Positions 42,604 through 51,086 of a DNA stretch of 64,000 bases are shown here, piece after piece. The stretch comes from Mycobacterium paraffinicum (GTDB lineage: Bacteria > Actinomycetota > Actinomycetes > Mycobacteriales > Mycobacteriaceae). The notes under the pieces were generated by a model. It made no database searches. It was not told the DNA's origin and saw nothing but the letters and a program-made list of their open reading frames with translations. A program made the position numbers and the translations under genes. Location of the stretch: NCBI RefSeq assembly GCF_001907675.1, contig NZ_MPNT01000001.1:248001-312000 (forward strand). Direction: 5' to 3'. Numbering within the stretch: position 1 is the first letter of the stretch; each line of letters opens with the position of its first letter.

Positions 42604-44718
42604 TCACCCGGGGTGGACGAAACACAATCCGTCGACCGCCAAGAACCCGTCCGTGGTAACGATCAGCGGGTTGATATCTATCGATTCGATCCACGAACGT
42701 CCCCCAGCCGCAAGGCACGAGGCTGCTACCAGGATGTCGCCAAGCGCGCCACGATCCCACGGCGGTGCCCCTCGGTGTCCATCGAGCACGCCGGTGTTGC
42801 TGAACTCGTCGATGAGATCGGCAGCGTCCGCTTGCGTTAACGGCGCGATCCGCCCGCCGATTCGCCGCAACACCTCCACGAAGACCCCACCCAGGCCGAA
42901 AACGACTAGCGGTCCCAATTCGCTAGAGCCCCTGATGCCGATGAAGGCCTCGCCACGACCGGCAACCATCGGTTGGACGGCGGCCAGTGGCGGCAATCCT
43001 GCGGCAGCGGAAATGGCCCTCAAGTCGTCGACAGCGGCCGACAAACCCTCCGCAGCAACGTTCAGACGGACCGCGTTGTGTTCAGTTCGGTGAGCTACGT
43101 CGGCTAACTTCACGACGTACGGCCCCGGGAAGGGAGGCAGGGAAACCTCATCATTCGCGGCGATTAAATGGTATGGCGCAGTGGGGATTCCGGCAGAATT
43201 GAGGAGATCCATGGTCGTCGCGAACGACAACATCAAATCGTCCCCAGCCTCGAGGAAAGGTCCATCTGGGCGGGCCACCGCGGAAATATCGGAAGGCGGG
43301 CGAACGCACAGCCCAGGGCGCAGCCGCATGAACGCCCCCATGGTCTGCAAGCCGCGCAGGCAGCCACGCAGACCGTTGCCGACTCCGATCTCCTGCTCGC
43401 GATACCGGTCCAGCCACGCGCCGGCGTGCCCCGCCAGCGGCGCGATGATGAATGGTTTGTCGCTCACCGCGCCGAATTCGGCGAACTCTTGATCTGTGAA
43501 GTCCGACTGGGTCCATTCCGCGTACTGGCTGTTGTAGAGCAAGGCGTCGAATTCCGGCGCCGAGGAATACTCGGACAGGACCTTGCGCCACAAACCGTCG
43601 ATCACACCGACGAAGCCGGTCGCATCCAAGGGGTTCGTGACCACGCCACCGGGAATGTTCTCGCTCACGAACGGTTGTAGCCGATCAACCTCAGGAACAC
43701 TTAAGCCCTCAACCTCAGCAAGGTCGCTCGCCAATTGGGCGAACCCTCCGGTCATCGTGAGGATTCCGAGTCCACGCACCGGCGACCATCGCCTCCGCGG
43801 TAGTTGTTCGAGGAACTGAACGCGGTCGATCAGATCGTCGATGTCCTCCGCCGGAAGGATGCCCGCCTGTTTGAAGGCGATGTCGTATACCCACGCATCA
43901 CCGGTCAACGTCCCGGTGTGTGACGCCGCCATCCGCTGCGTCCGTTCGCTGCGCCCCAGCTTGATGGCCACCACCGGTTTGCCCGCCTCCAGGCATCGTC
44001 TGGCAGCGTCAAAAAACGCTTCGGGCCGCCGAATCTTTTCGATCGCCAACGCAATCACGCGCGTGTGCTCATCGCGCGCGAAGTAATCCAGGTAGTCGGC
44101 GATATCGGTCACGGGTTCGTTACCGGCGGAGACGAGGAGGTTGAAACCGACGCCGCCGGTTCGGGCCGCGGCGGCCGCCATCGCCTCGATCATCGCACCG
44201 CTGTGGGTTGCGGCCGAAAGCCCTCCCGCGCGGCGCCGAAAGATGGGCAGCATGCTCAGATGCAGCTGCCGCCGAACGTTGATCAGCCCAATACCGTTGG
44301 GGCCCACCACCGGGAGGCCACCCGCGAGCGCGGCGTCGACCATCCGCCGTTGCAAACGCGCGCCCTCGTCGCCCAGTTCGGCAAATCCACCCGCGCACGT
44401 CACTAATCCGCCGGCACGCGCAGCGGCGGCCTGCTCGACCAGATCGACAGTGCGCTCGGCGCCGAGCGCGCTGAACACGACATCAATGGGTTGCTCGATT
44501 TCCGAAAGCACACGGAAGGTGCGCCGCCCAAACGCTTTGTCCGCCTTGTGATGAACGAAGTAGCATTCGGCGCCGCTGTTAAGCGAATGCTGGACCGCAT
44601 GCGCCCAGCGCGAGCCCTCACCGATGCCGACGAAAGCGATGGTCGCGGGATTGAGCAGCCGGTTCAGAGACGGTCTTGCCGCGGTGACATCGGGGTCGGT
44701 CGCTGGTTGCTCGGCCAT
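42604..44718 (-). CDS. ADP-forming acyl-CoA synthetase (fused alpha-beta), ACD type
   Basis: 704 aa. CoA-binding domain first (LLNPATIAFVGIGEGSRWAHAVQHSL), then the ligase-CoA domain with the phospho-His region KLGRSERTQRMAASHTGTLTGD (His in SHTG), then a C-terminal ATP-grasp domain (GPYVVKLADVAHRTEHNAVRLNV, GLGGVFVEVLRR, SIDINPLIV). This is the alpha-beta fused acetyl-CoA synthetase (ADP-forming) architecture, which interconverts acyl-CoA and acid with ATP formation. It starts three bases after an acyl-CoA dehydrogenase gene and is convergent with the molybdopterin gene. Confidence 0.86.
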   Translation of the reverse strand: MAEQPATDPDVTAARPSLNRLLNPATIAFVGIGEGSRWAHAVQHSLNSGAECYFVHHKADKAFGRRTFRVLSEIEQPIDVVFSALGAERTVDLVEQAAAARAGGLVTCAGGFAELGDEGARLQRRMVDAALAGGLPVVGPNGIGLINVRRQLHLSMLPIFRRRAGGLSAATHSGAMIEAMAAAAARTGGVGFNLLVSAGNEPVTDIADYLDYFARDEHTRVIALAIEKIRRPEAFFDAARRCLEAGKPVVAIKLGRSERTQRMAASHTGTLTGDAWVYDIAFKQAGILPAEDIDDLIDRVQFLEQLPRRRWSPVRGLGILTMTGGFAQLASDLAEVEGLSVPEVDRLQPFVSENIPGGVVTNPLDATGFVGVIDGLWRKVLSEYSSAPEFDALLYNSQYAEWTQSDFTDQEFAEFGAVSDKPFIIAPLAGHAGAWLDRYREQEIGVGNGLRGCLRGLQTMGAFMRLRPGLCVRPPSDISAVARPDGPFLEAGDDLMLSFATTMDLLNSAGIPTAPYHLIAANDEVSLPPFPGPYVVKLADVAHRTEHNAVRLNVAAEGLSAAVDDLRAISAAAGLPPLAAVQPMVAGRGEAFIGIRGSSELGPLVVFGLGGVFVEVLRRIGGRIAPLTQADAADLIDEFSNTGVLDGHRGAPPWDRGALGDILVAASCLAAGGRSWIESIDINPLIVTTDGFLAVDGLCFVHPG

Positions 44719-44721
44719 GGT

Positions 44722-45978
44722 TCAGTTGTGCGGGAGATCGGAAAATGGCACGTCGCGGAAATCTGGCGCCGGGTCGCGCGGTAAGCCAAGAACCCGCTCG
44801 GCGATCTGGTTGAGCTGCATCTCAGTCGTACCGCCCGCCAGCGTGTAGGCCCGCGCATGAAGCCACTGGACGCCGATCGGATCCGGTTCGGACTCATCCC
44901 AAACAACGCCGCGCTCGCCGGCGATCAGCATGCCTAACTCCAATCGGCGAAAGCCCGTCTTGGATCCGAACAATTTGAGCAGGCTGGCACCCGCCCCCGG
45001 GAACCTACCCGAGCGCAGACCTTCGCTCACATGCTCAATGGCGGGTTGCTTCAGATTCGCCATCATCAGCGCCTCGCCCAGCGCTTGGCGGACCAACGGG
45101 TCAGACGTGACGCCGTACCGCTGCGCGAGAGCCACCAGCGGATCGACGACGTCCTGGGTGCCCCCTGCGGGGCTGAGCCGGGAGTCATTCATTCCGTTGT
45201 CTCCCAGCATCGTGCGCTCATGGAAAAGCATCCGCGAAGCCACTGCCCAGCCATCGTTGAGCTCACCCACCAGGTTGGCTGCGGAAATCCGCACGTCGTC
45301 GAAAAACTCTTCGCAGAATTCGCTGGTCCCGTTGCCGAGGCGGATCGGATTGACCGTCACGCCCGGGGCGTCAAGAGCCACGATAAGCATCGAGAGGCCT
45401 CGGTGCTTCGGCACGTCGGGGTCGGTACGCGCGAGCAGCAACCCGTATTCGCAGAGGTGGGCCGAGCTGCTCCAGATCTTGGCACCGTTCACCACGAATT
45501 CGTCACCGTCGCGCGTTGCTCGGGTCAGCGCGCCTGCCATGTCCGACCCGCCGCTCGGTTCGGAAAGAAGTTGCGTGGCAAGTTCATCGCCTCGCAACGC
45601 CGCGCGCACATACCGTGCACACTGCTCCTCGGTGCCGAAGTCCATGATCGTCGGAAGCACGATCCCATGCGTCACCGCGAATGCCAGTGGCAATTCGTAC
45701 CCCGCCGCCTCGGCGAAGAACGCTTCTTGGTGCTTCTCGGTCAAACCAAGGCCACCGTATTGGCGCGGATAGCGGATGCCGGCGAGCCCGGCTTCCCAGA
45801 GGCGGCCCTGAAGTTCGCGGTGCCGCGCCGTCAGCGTCTCGATAGATTCCTCGCGACGCGAGTGCTCGCCCGCCTTCGGCAGATGGCCCGGTAACCACTG
45901 CCTGACGCGGCTACGGAACGCTTCTACCGATTCTCGAACAGCGACATCTTCACCCGAGTTCGTCATGTGATCGCTCAT
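44722..45978 (-). CDS. Acyl-CoA dehydrogenase, large-type subunit
   Basis: 418 aa from ATG 45978; ATG 45966 is possible and both have weak ribosome-binding sites. ACAD fold: GLAGIRYPRQYGGLGLT, LLSEPSGGSDMAGALTRATRDGDEFVVNGAKIWSSSA, FCEEFFDDVRI, and the C-terminal YTLAGGTTEMQLNQIAERVLGLP. Paired with the smaller ACAD immediately upstream. In mycobacterial ChsE-type enzymes two unlike ACADs form an alpha2-beta2 tetramer with one FAD-containing active site per heterodimer, and that is the likely arrangement here. Confidence 0.88.
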   Translation of the reverse strand: MSDHMTNSGEDVAVRESVEAFRSRVRQWLPGHLPKAGEHSRREESIETLTARHRELQGRLWEAGLAGIRYPRQYGGLGLTEKHQEAFFAEAAGYELPLAFAVTHGIVLPTIMDFGTEEQCARYVRAALRGDELATQLLSEPSGGSDMAGALTRATRDGDEFVVNGAKIWSSSAHLCEYGLLLARTDPDVPKHRGLSMLIVALDAPGVTVNPIRLGNGTSEFCEEFFDDVRISAANLVGELNDGWAVASRMLFHERTMLGDNGMNDSRLSPAGGTQDVVDPLVALAQRYGVTSDPLVRQALGEALMMANLKQPAIEHVSEGLRSGRFPGAGASLLKLFGSKTGFRRLELGMLIAGERGVVWDESEPDPIGVQWLHARAYTLAGGTTEMQLNQIAERVLGLPRDPAPDFRDVPFSDLPHN

Positions 45979-45989
45979 CTCGATGCCCG

Positions 45990-47105
45990 TCAGAACCCAG
46001 CCAGCTTGCAAAGCCGTTCTCGGTGTTCGGACGGCGAACCGTAGATCACGCGGTTCGTCGACGCACGCCGCAGATGCAGATGCAGATCGTGTTCCCATGT
46101 CATGCCCATGCCCCCGTGCATCTGAATGGCATCTGACACAAGATTGACGGCGGCGTCACCGATATAGGCCTTGGCCGTGCTGGCCAGCTCCGAGAAGTTA
46201 CTCGAACGGGCATCCATCGCCTCGGCGAGCGCGGCCGATATCCCCGCAGCGCACTCGACCGCAAGAAGGTGTTCAGCGAGTCGGTGCTTGAGAGCCTGGT
46301 AGGACCCGATCACCCGTCCGAAGGCGTATCGCTGGCCGACCCATTCGATCGTCATCTCCAAGACGCGGCGCATCAGGGACGCGGTTTCGGCCGCCTGGAT
46401 GGCAATCGCCGCACAGAATGCGAGTTCCGCCATCTCATCCCCGGCGGAAGCTCCGTGAACGCGCGCGCACGTTTTGACCGGGGTCGACACGAATTCGACC
46501 GTGCCGAAGGTGCGCAGAGGGTCGAGACCCCGCATGGGTGAGACGCTGACACCGGGAGCCGACTTGTCAACCACGAATTGCGCCAGCCCATCCGGCGCTC
46601 GGGCGGTGACGAGGAAGGTGTCGGCGTCGGGCGCTCCCTCGACGAAGTGTTTAACACCAGTGATCGCATAGCCGTCCTTGCTCCGTTCCGCTCGTGCGGT
46701 CACGCTCGACGGTTCCCAGCCACCACCGTCCGACAATGCCCAAGCCGCGACTGCACTTCCGTTGAGGACAGCCGCCAGAGTGTCGGCTTGGCAGACGTCG
46801 TGCGCCAGGACGAAGGCCACCACATTGCTCGGACCCAACGGCCCCGGTGCGATGTGGCGTCCAGACTCCTCAGCGAGCACTGCGACATCGGCGAACGGCA
46901 GGCCGCTGACGCTGCCGCCACCCGATTCCTCGGGAACGAGCAACGACGTCCAACCCAGTTCACTGGCCGCGGTCCAGAAGGTGCGGTCGAGCGCCGCTGT
47001 GTCCGAGGCGATCTCGTGCACCTTCTCCGACGATGCGTGGTGATCGAGAAACTTCCGAGCGGCGTCCCGAAGCGGGCGCTGCTCCAGTTGAACGTCAGTA
47101 CTCAA
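45990..47105 (-). CDS. Acyl-CoA dehydrogenase, small-type subunit
   Basis: 371 aa if TTG 47105 is used (LSTDVQLEQRP), which has GAGGAG five bases upstream; longer ATG starts have no such site. FWTAASELGWTSLLVPEESGGG, a WALSDGGGW variant of the substrate-binding segment, GQRYAFGRVIGSYQALKHRLAEHL, MHGGMGMTWEHDLHLHLRRAS. The degenerate middle motif is typical of the partner subunit in heteromeric ACADs. First gene of a minus-strand operon divergent from the 47392-53865 operon. Confidence 0.86.
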   Translation of the reverse strand: MSTDVQLEQRPLRDAARKFLDHHASSEKVHEIASDTAALDRTFWTAASELGWTSLLVPEESGGGSVSGLPFADVAVLAEESGRHIAPGPLGPSNVVAFVLAHDVCQADTLAAVLNGSAVAAWALSDGGGWEPSSVTARAERSKDGYAITGVKHFVEGAPDADTFLVTARAPDGLAQFVVDKSAPGVSVSPMRGLDPLRTFGTVEFVSTPVKTCARVHGASAGDEMAELAFCAAIAIQAAETASLMRRVLEMTIEWVGQRYAFGRVIGSYQALKHRLAEHLLAVECAAGISAALAEAMDARSSNFSELASTAKAYIGDAAVNLVSDAIQMHGGMGMTWEHDLHLHLRRASTNRVIYGSPSEHRERLCKLAGF

Positions 47106-47287
47106 TCTCGCTCCTCGAAAACTGGCACCGCACGGATGCTGCCCCATCCGACATATTGTTTTAAAGAGATCATATTGCCGCGCCGGCCCTCTCTCGGAGT
47201 TCGGCCGGCCGCCGTGCACTGACCGGACCCGGGCATCCATGCCCACCCATTGCGTCGCTCCTCAGCAGCTGCCGCCCGCGGCATCCA

Positions 47288-47317
47288 CTTAATAGGTTAG
47301 ATGATTAAGCCTATGAT
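47288..47317. promoter_or_regulatory. Inverted repeat and promoter in the divergent operon gap
   Basis: CTTAAT (47288-47293) and ATTAAG (47304-47309) form a six-base-arm inverted repeat, overlapped by ATAGG/CCTAT arms (47292-47296 and 47310-47314). TATGAT at 47312-47317 could be a plus-strand -10. The whole gap between the divergent operons is only 286 bases (47106-47391), so this repeat probably controls both. Nothing else identified in the gap. Confidence 0.5.
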
Positions 47318-47391
47318 ATAGAGTAGTCGGTGTGCGGATCCTGCCCACGCACCCCCCGCACGACTCGGAAGGACCGGAAGGAGCAGCGTCG

Positions 47392-47502
47392 GTGTTGGAT
47401 CCGCCGTCTGTTGGCTTGGAAGACCGGGTACGTGAGACCTTCGTCGTCGCTCGCGAAGAGGCCCCACACACGGTCATCGTCGTCACGTTGAACAGTTCAT
47501 GA
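47392..47502 (+). CDS. Small ORF coupled to the 6-oxocamphor-hydrolase-like gene
   Basis: 36 aa (VLDPPSVGLEDRVRETFVVA...), GTG 47392 with AAGGAG eight bases upstream. Its TGA overlaps the ATG of the next gene (ATGA, 47499-47502). The same frame is open back to GTG 47332 (56 aa). The downstream gene has no ribosome-binding site of its own, so translation through this ORF may be needed to express it. Not recognised as a protein; could be a leader peptide. Confidence 0.45.
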   Translation: MLDPPSVGLEDRVRETFVVAREEAPHTVIVVTLNSS

Positions 47503-48257
47503 ACCGAACGTTCGCCGAATACTCCCGGCTCTATCGGCATGTGGCGATGCGCCGAGACGGGGGGATCATCGAGCTCCGACTACACACCGATGGCGGGCCG
47601 CTGGTATGGGGCGCCGGACCTCACCAAGAACTCGGTCACTGCTTCGGCGACGTCGGCGCCGATCGCGACAACAAGGTCGTGATTCTCACCGGCAGCGGTA
47701 ACACCTTTCTGCGAGCACTGGACAATTCCTGGGTCGGGCCGATGACGCCCGAAAAGTGGGATCGCATCCATTCCGACGGAATCCGGCTCCTGACCGCGCT
47801 TCTGGCAATCCCGGTACCCGTGATAGGGGCTGTCAACGGGCCTGCCACGGTGCACGCAGAGCTCGCCGTGCTCAGCGACATCACCCTGGCAGCGGACACC
47901 GCCTATTTCCAGGATGCGCCACACTTCCGGTACGGGACCGTTCCCGGTGATGGCGTACACGTGGTCTGGCCGGCGCTGCTCGGACCCAACCGGGCCCGCT
48001 ACTTTCTGCTGACAGCACAGAAAATCGACGCCGTTGAGGCACTCCACCTTGGGGTGGTCAACGAGGTGCTGCCGGAGGTGGATCTCATGGACCGGGCATG
48101 GGAGCACGCTCGCATGTTGGCCGGCCAGCACGAGGTCGCGCTGCGGTGCACGCGCGCCGCGCTCGTCAACGATTTGCGCCGCAAGCTCGCCGACGGACTC
48201 GGCCACGGGCTCGCCTTGGAAGGCCTGACTGCGTACGCGACATGGCCGCAGAAGTGA
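47499..48257 (+). CDS. Crotonase-superfamily beta-diketone hydrolase, 6-oxocamphor hydrolase-like
   Basis: 252 aa. The sequence follows Rhodococcus 6-oxocamphor hydrolase (OCH), a retro-Claisen C-C hydrolase: PLVW..HQELGHCFGDV, DNKVVILTGSG, VIGAVNGPATVHAE, TAYFQDAPHF, VPGDGVHVVWPALLG, RARYFLLT. The OCH active-site set, as I recall it (Trp40, His45, His122, His145, Asp154, Glu244), appears at Trp37, His42, His119, His142, Asp151 and Glu241, all with the same offset of three. This is much better than a generic enoyl-CoA hydratase match. Predicted to open a cyclic (non-CoA) beta-diketone to a keto acid. First main gene of the 47392-53865 operon. Confidence 0.85.
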   Translation: MNRTFAEYSRLYRHVAMRRDGGIIELRLHTDGGPLVWGAGPHQELGHCFGDVGADRDNKVVILTGSGNTFLRALDNSWVGPMTPEKWDRIHSDGIRLLTALLAIPVPVIGAVNGPATVHAELAVLSDITLAADTAYFQDAPHFRYGTVPGDGVHVVWPALLGPNRARYFLLTAQKIDAVEALHLGVVNEVLPEVDLMDRAWEHARMLAGQHEVALRCTRAALVNDLRRKLADGLGHGLALEGLTAYATWPQK

Positions 48258-48285
48258 CGGTCGAGCGAAGGACCGACGGCCGCTG

Positions 48286-49461
48286 ATGGACCTGACCTAC
48301 AACGCCGAGCAGACGGCATTGCGCAAAGAGCTGCGGGCTTACTTCGCCGATCTGATGAAACCCGCGCTTCGCCACGAACTCGAGAATGAGGTGCACGGCG
48401 GCCCCTGTTATAAGGGCGTCATCCGAGAGCTCGGTAAACGCGGGCTGTTGGGGATCGGCTGGCCAATCGAGTACGGCGGCCAGGGCCGAGACGCCATCGA
48501 CCAGTACATCTTTTACGACGAAGCCCAACGCGCAAGAGTGCCGGTACCTTTCGTCGCCCTCAATACGGTGGCGCCGACGTTGATGGAGTTCGGTACCGAG
48601 GAGCAGAAGAACGCCTATCTGCCCGGAATCCTCGCGGGCGAGATCGACTTCGCCGTGGGATACAGCGAAGCCGACGCGGGCACGGATCTCGCGTCGCTGC
48701 GTACGCGCGCTGTCCGAGAGGGCGATCACTGGGTGGTCGACGGCGCCAAGATGTGGACCAGCCGGGGCGGCACCGCCGAATTCGTGTGGCTGGCCGCCCG
48801 GACCGACCCCGAAGCCCCCAAACACCGCGGAATCTCTATCTTCGTCGTCGACACCCGCACCCCAGGTTTTCGTGCCACCGAGATCCGCACCATCGCGGGT
48901 TACAGCACATTCGCCACGTACTACGACGGCGTCACCGTGCCCGACCGCGACCTGGTCGGCGGGCTCAATACGGGGTGGAAGCTGATCACGGCGCAACTGA
49001 ACCACGAGCGTCTTGCGCTCGCCGCGTTCAACGGACTGGCCTTTACACTGCTCGACGAGGTCACCCGCTGGGCGCTGACTCCGGCGGGCCCACGAGGCTC
49101 GCGGCGCGCCGACCTGCCCTGGGTGCAATCGGCGCTGGCCCGCTGCCACGCATTGCTCTCCCCTCTGCATCTGATCAACGCCGAGCTCAGCTGGAAGATC
49201 GGCCGAGGCGAACTCAGTGCCGCCGACGCGTCGGTGGCGAAGGTGTATGGCACCGAAACAGTCATCGAGGTGTACCGCCTGCTGATGGAAGTCCTTGGCG
49301 CGCTGGCCACCGTCCGCGAGGGGCGACTACAGCAACTGCGCGGAGACCTGGAATGGGCCTACCGGCGCGCTGTCATCAACACGTTCGGCGGCGGAACCAA
49401 TGAAGTCCAGCGCGAGATCATCGCCGCCGGCGCGCTGCACACGCCTCGGGTGCCGCGGTGA
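48286..49461 (+). CDS. Acyl-CoA dehydrogenase, large-type subunit (ChsE/FadE-like)
   Basis: 391 aa. MDLTYNAEQTALRKELRAYFADL, RGLLGIGWPIEYGGQGRDAIDQYIF, GYSEADAGTDLASLRTRAVREGDHWVVDGAKMWTS, LNHERLAL, TFGGGTNEVQREIIA. Collinear with the catalytic subunits of steroid side-chain ACADs. Its likely partner is the 50007-51086 protein. It is separated from that partner by the MaoC gene, an order recalling the igr operon (chsE1-chsE2-chsH2-chsH1-ltp2) but rearranged. Confidence 0.88.
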   Translation: MDLTYNAEQTALRKELRAYFADLMKPALRHELENEVHGGPCYKGVIRELGKRGLLGIGWPIEYGGQGRDAIDQYIFYDEAQRARVPVPFVALNTVAPTLMEFGTEEQKNAYLPGILAGEIDFAVGYSEADAGTDLASLRTRAVREGDHWVVDGAKMWTSRGGTAEFVWLAARTDPEAPKHRGISIFVVDTRTPGFRATEIRTIAGYSTFATYYDGVTVPDRDLVGGLNTGWKLITAQLNHERLALAAFNGLAFTLLDEVTRWALTPAGPRGSRRADLPWVQSALARCHALLSPLHLINAELSWKIGRGELSAADASVAKVYGTETVIEVYRLLMEVLGALATVREGRLQQLRGDLEWAYRRAVINTFGGGTNEVQREIIAAGALHTPRVPR

Positions 49462-50000
49462 CGGCCGAAACAGACATCACCCGACTGCACGCTGAATTGC
49501 TGGCGTTCGTCGGACGCACGGGCGCCAGCCCCCGACGCGCCGATGACCCGGTCAACCTCCCGATGATCCGGCACTGGTGTCAGGCGATGGGCGATAACAA
49601 TCCCGTGTACACCAGCCGGCAGGATGCAATCGACGCCGGTTTTGCCGACATCGTGGCCCCGCCAACGATGTTGCAGTCTTGGACCCATCACGACCGCCGC
49701 TTCGACGTGCCTGAACTCAGCGACGACGACGGAGAGGAGATCTTGGCCCGCCTGCTGAACGAAGCGGGCTATCCCAGCGTCGTCGCGACCGCGTGCGAAG
49801 CGGAATACGTGCGTTACCTGGTGCCGGGGGATCTGCTCACTTATCACTGTGTGATCGAGTCGATCTCCGAACCCAAGACCACGAAGTTGGGCACCGGCTT
49901 CTTCATCACCACCTTGGTCAGCTACACCGACCAGAACGACGAGGTCGTCGGCACGCTGCGCTTCGTGGTGTTCCGCTTCAGACCCTCCGATAAGGACTGA
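49458..50000 (+). CDS. MaoC/FAS1-type hydratase domain protein, ChsH2 N-terminal-like
   Basis: 180 aa; GTGA overlap with the ACAD. Hot-dog fold pattern: NLPMIRHWCQAMGDNNPVYTS..DAGFADIVAPPTMLQSWTHH, VVATACEAEYVRYLVPGDLL, FFITTLVSYTDQNDEVVGTLRFVVFRF. This is the FAS1-dehydratase-like half typical of ChsH2. In M. tuberculosis ChsH2 this domain is fused to a DUF35 domain; here the DUF35 part is a separate gene at 53428. Likely forms a heteromeric hydratase with the MaoC protein at 51083. Confidence 0.83.
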   Translation: MTAETDITRLHAELLAFVGRTGASPRRADDPVNLPMIRHWCQAMGDNNPVYTSRQDAIDAGFADIVAPPTMLQSWTHHDRRFDVPELSDDDGEEILARLLNEAGYPSVVATACEAEYVRYLVPGDLLTYHCVIESISEPKTTKLGTGFFITTLVSYTDQNDEVVGTLRFVVFRFRPSDKD

Positions 50001-50006
50001 GTCGTC

Positions 50007-51086
50007 ATGGATTTTCGGTTCACCGAGACGCAACAGGTCATCGCCGAAGTCGCCGCAGGTGTCTTGCACCAGGTGGCTGAGGGCGACGACACCGCCGGGT
50101 GGGACGCACTGATTTCGTCGGGTCTGCTGTCCAACTTCGCTCCCCAGTCGACAGGCGGTGACCACCTCGGCGCGGCTGAGGCCGTGCAACTGTTCGTCGC
50201 CATCGGCGCGAAGGCCCTCGACGTGCCCGCGATCGGCGCGCTGGTGTCCATGACGGTGCTCGACCGCTACGGCAATCCGGCCGCACACGACGCGCACCTG
50301 CGTGAAATTGCCTCCGGACGGGAAGTATTCGCGCTGGCGATTGCCGAACCCGGCGCCGACACCGTCGAACACGGCCAGACCACGGCGGTCCAGTGCCGTG
50401 ACGGTTGGCGCATCGACGGGACCAAAGTGGCTGTCGCCTTTGCCGAACGCGCGTCGCGCGTGCTCGTCACCGCGTCGCTTCCCGACGGCACAGCCGGGGT
50501 ATTCCTCGTCGATCCGCGACAGGCCGGTGTCTCACTGACCGAAGAGTTAGCCACAACCGGCGCCACCCGCTGGACTGTGGATCTCGAATCCGTCGAGGTC
50601 GACACGAGCGACGCGTTGACGCATCCCGACGCCGCGCCCGCGTTGCAGCGCCACGCGCTGCTCTACCTGTCGGCCCAGCAACTGGGTTGCCTGCAAGGGG
50701 CTTTGGAGCTCGCCGCGTCCTACACGACGGGACGCCGGCAGTTCGGACGGGCAATCGCGACCTTTCAGGCGGTCGCCAATCGGCTGGCCGACGCGTACAT
50801 CGACCTGCAAGCGCTGCGGTGGACGGTGTACGACGCCGCCGACGCGATGGACCGCAACCGCGGCGATGCCACGCTCGCGGTGGCCACCGCCAAGTTCTGG
50901 GCGGCCGAAGCCGGGCACCGCATCGCGTCGACGGCGCAGCATGTCCACGGCGGAATGGGCGTCGACATGGATTACCCGATGCACCGATTCTTCCTGCGCG
51001 CCAAAGATATCGAGTTCACTCTTGGCGGCGCCTCAGCGCAGCTTGCGACGGTTTGGGCACAGCTGGAAGCGCGGGTGAAACCGTGA
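50007..51086 (+). CDS. Acyl-CoA dehydrogenase, small-type subunit (ChsE/FadE-like)
   Basis: 359 aa, six bases after the hydratase gene. MDFRFTETQQVIAEVAAGVL, FALAIAEPGADTVEHGQTTAVQCRDGWRIDGTKVAVAFAERASRVLV, GRRQFGRAIATFQAVANRLADAYIDLQALRWTV, VHGGMGVDMDYPMHRFFLRAKDIEFTLGG. Shorter N-terminal helical part and a modified middle motif, as in the partner subunit of heteromeric ACADs. Its overlap with the next gene (GTGA) supports one polycistron. Confidence 0.86.
   Translation: MDFRFTETQQVIAEVAAGVLHQVAEGDDTAGWDALISSGLLSNFAPQSTGGDHLGAAEAVQLFVAIGAKALDVPAIGALVSMTVLDRYGNPAAHDAHLREIASGREVFALAIAEPGADTVEHGQTTAVQCRDGWRIDGTKVAVAFAERASRVLVTASLPDGTAGVFLVDPRQAGVSLTEELATTGATRWTVDLESVEVDTSDALTHPDAAPALQRHALLYLSAQQLGCLQGALELAASYTTGRRQFGRAIATFQAVANRLADAYIDLQALRWTVYDAADAMDRNRGDATLAVATAKFWAAEAGHRIASTAQHVHGGMGVDMDYPMHRFFLRAKDIEFTLGGASAQLATVWAQLEARVKP

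Noticed and set aside
48166..50372. Two long minus-strand frames (about 334 and 337 codons) opposite the ACAD/MaoC genes
   Set aside because: They are antisense to genes with intact motifs and translational coupling; no recognisable protein features.
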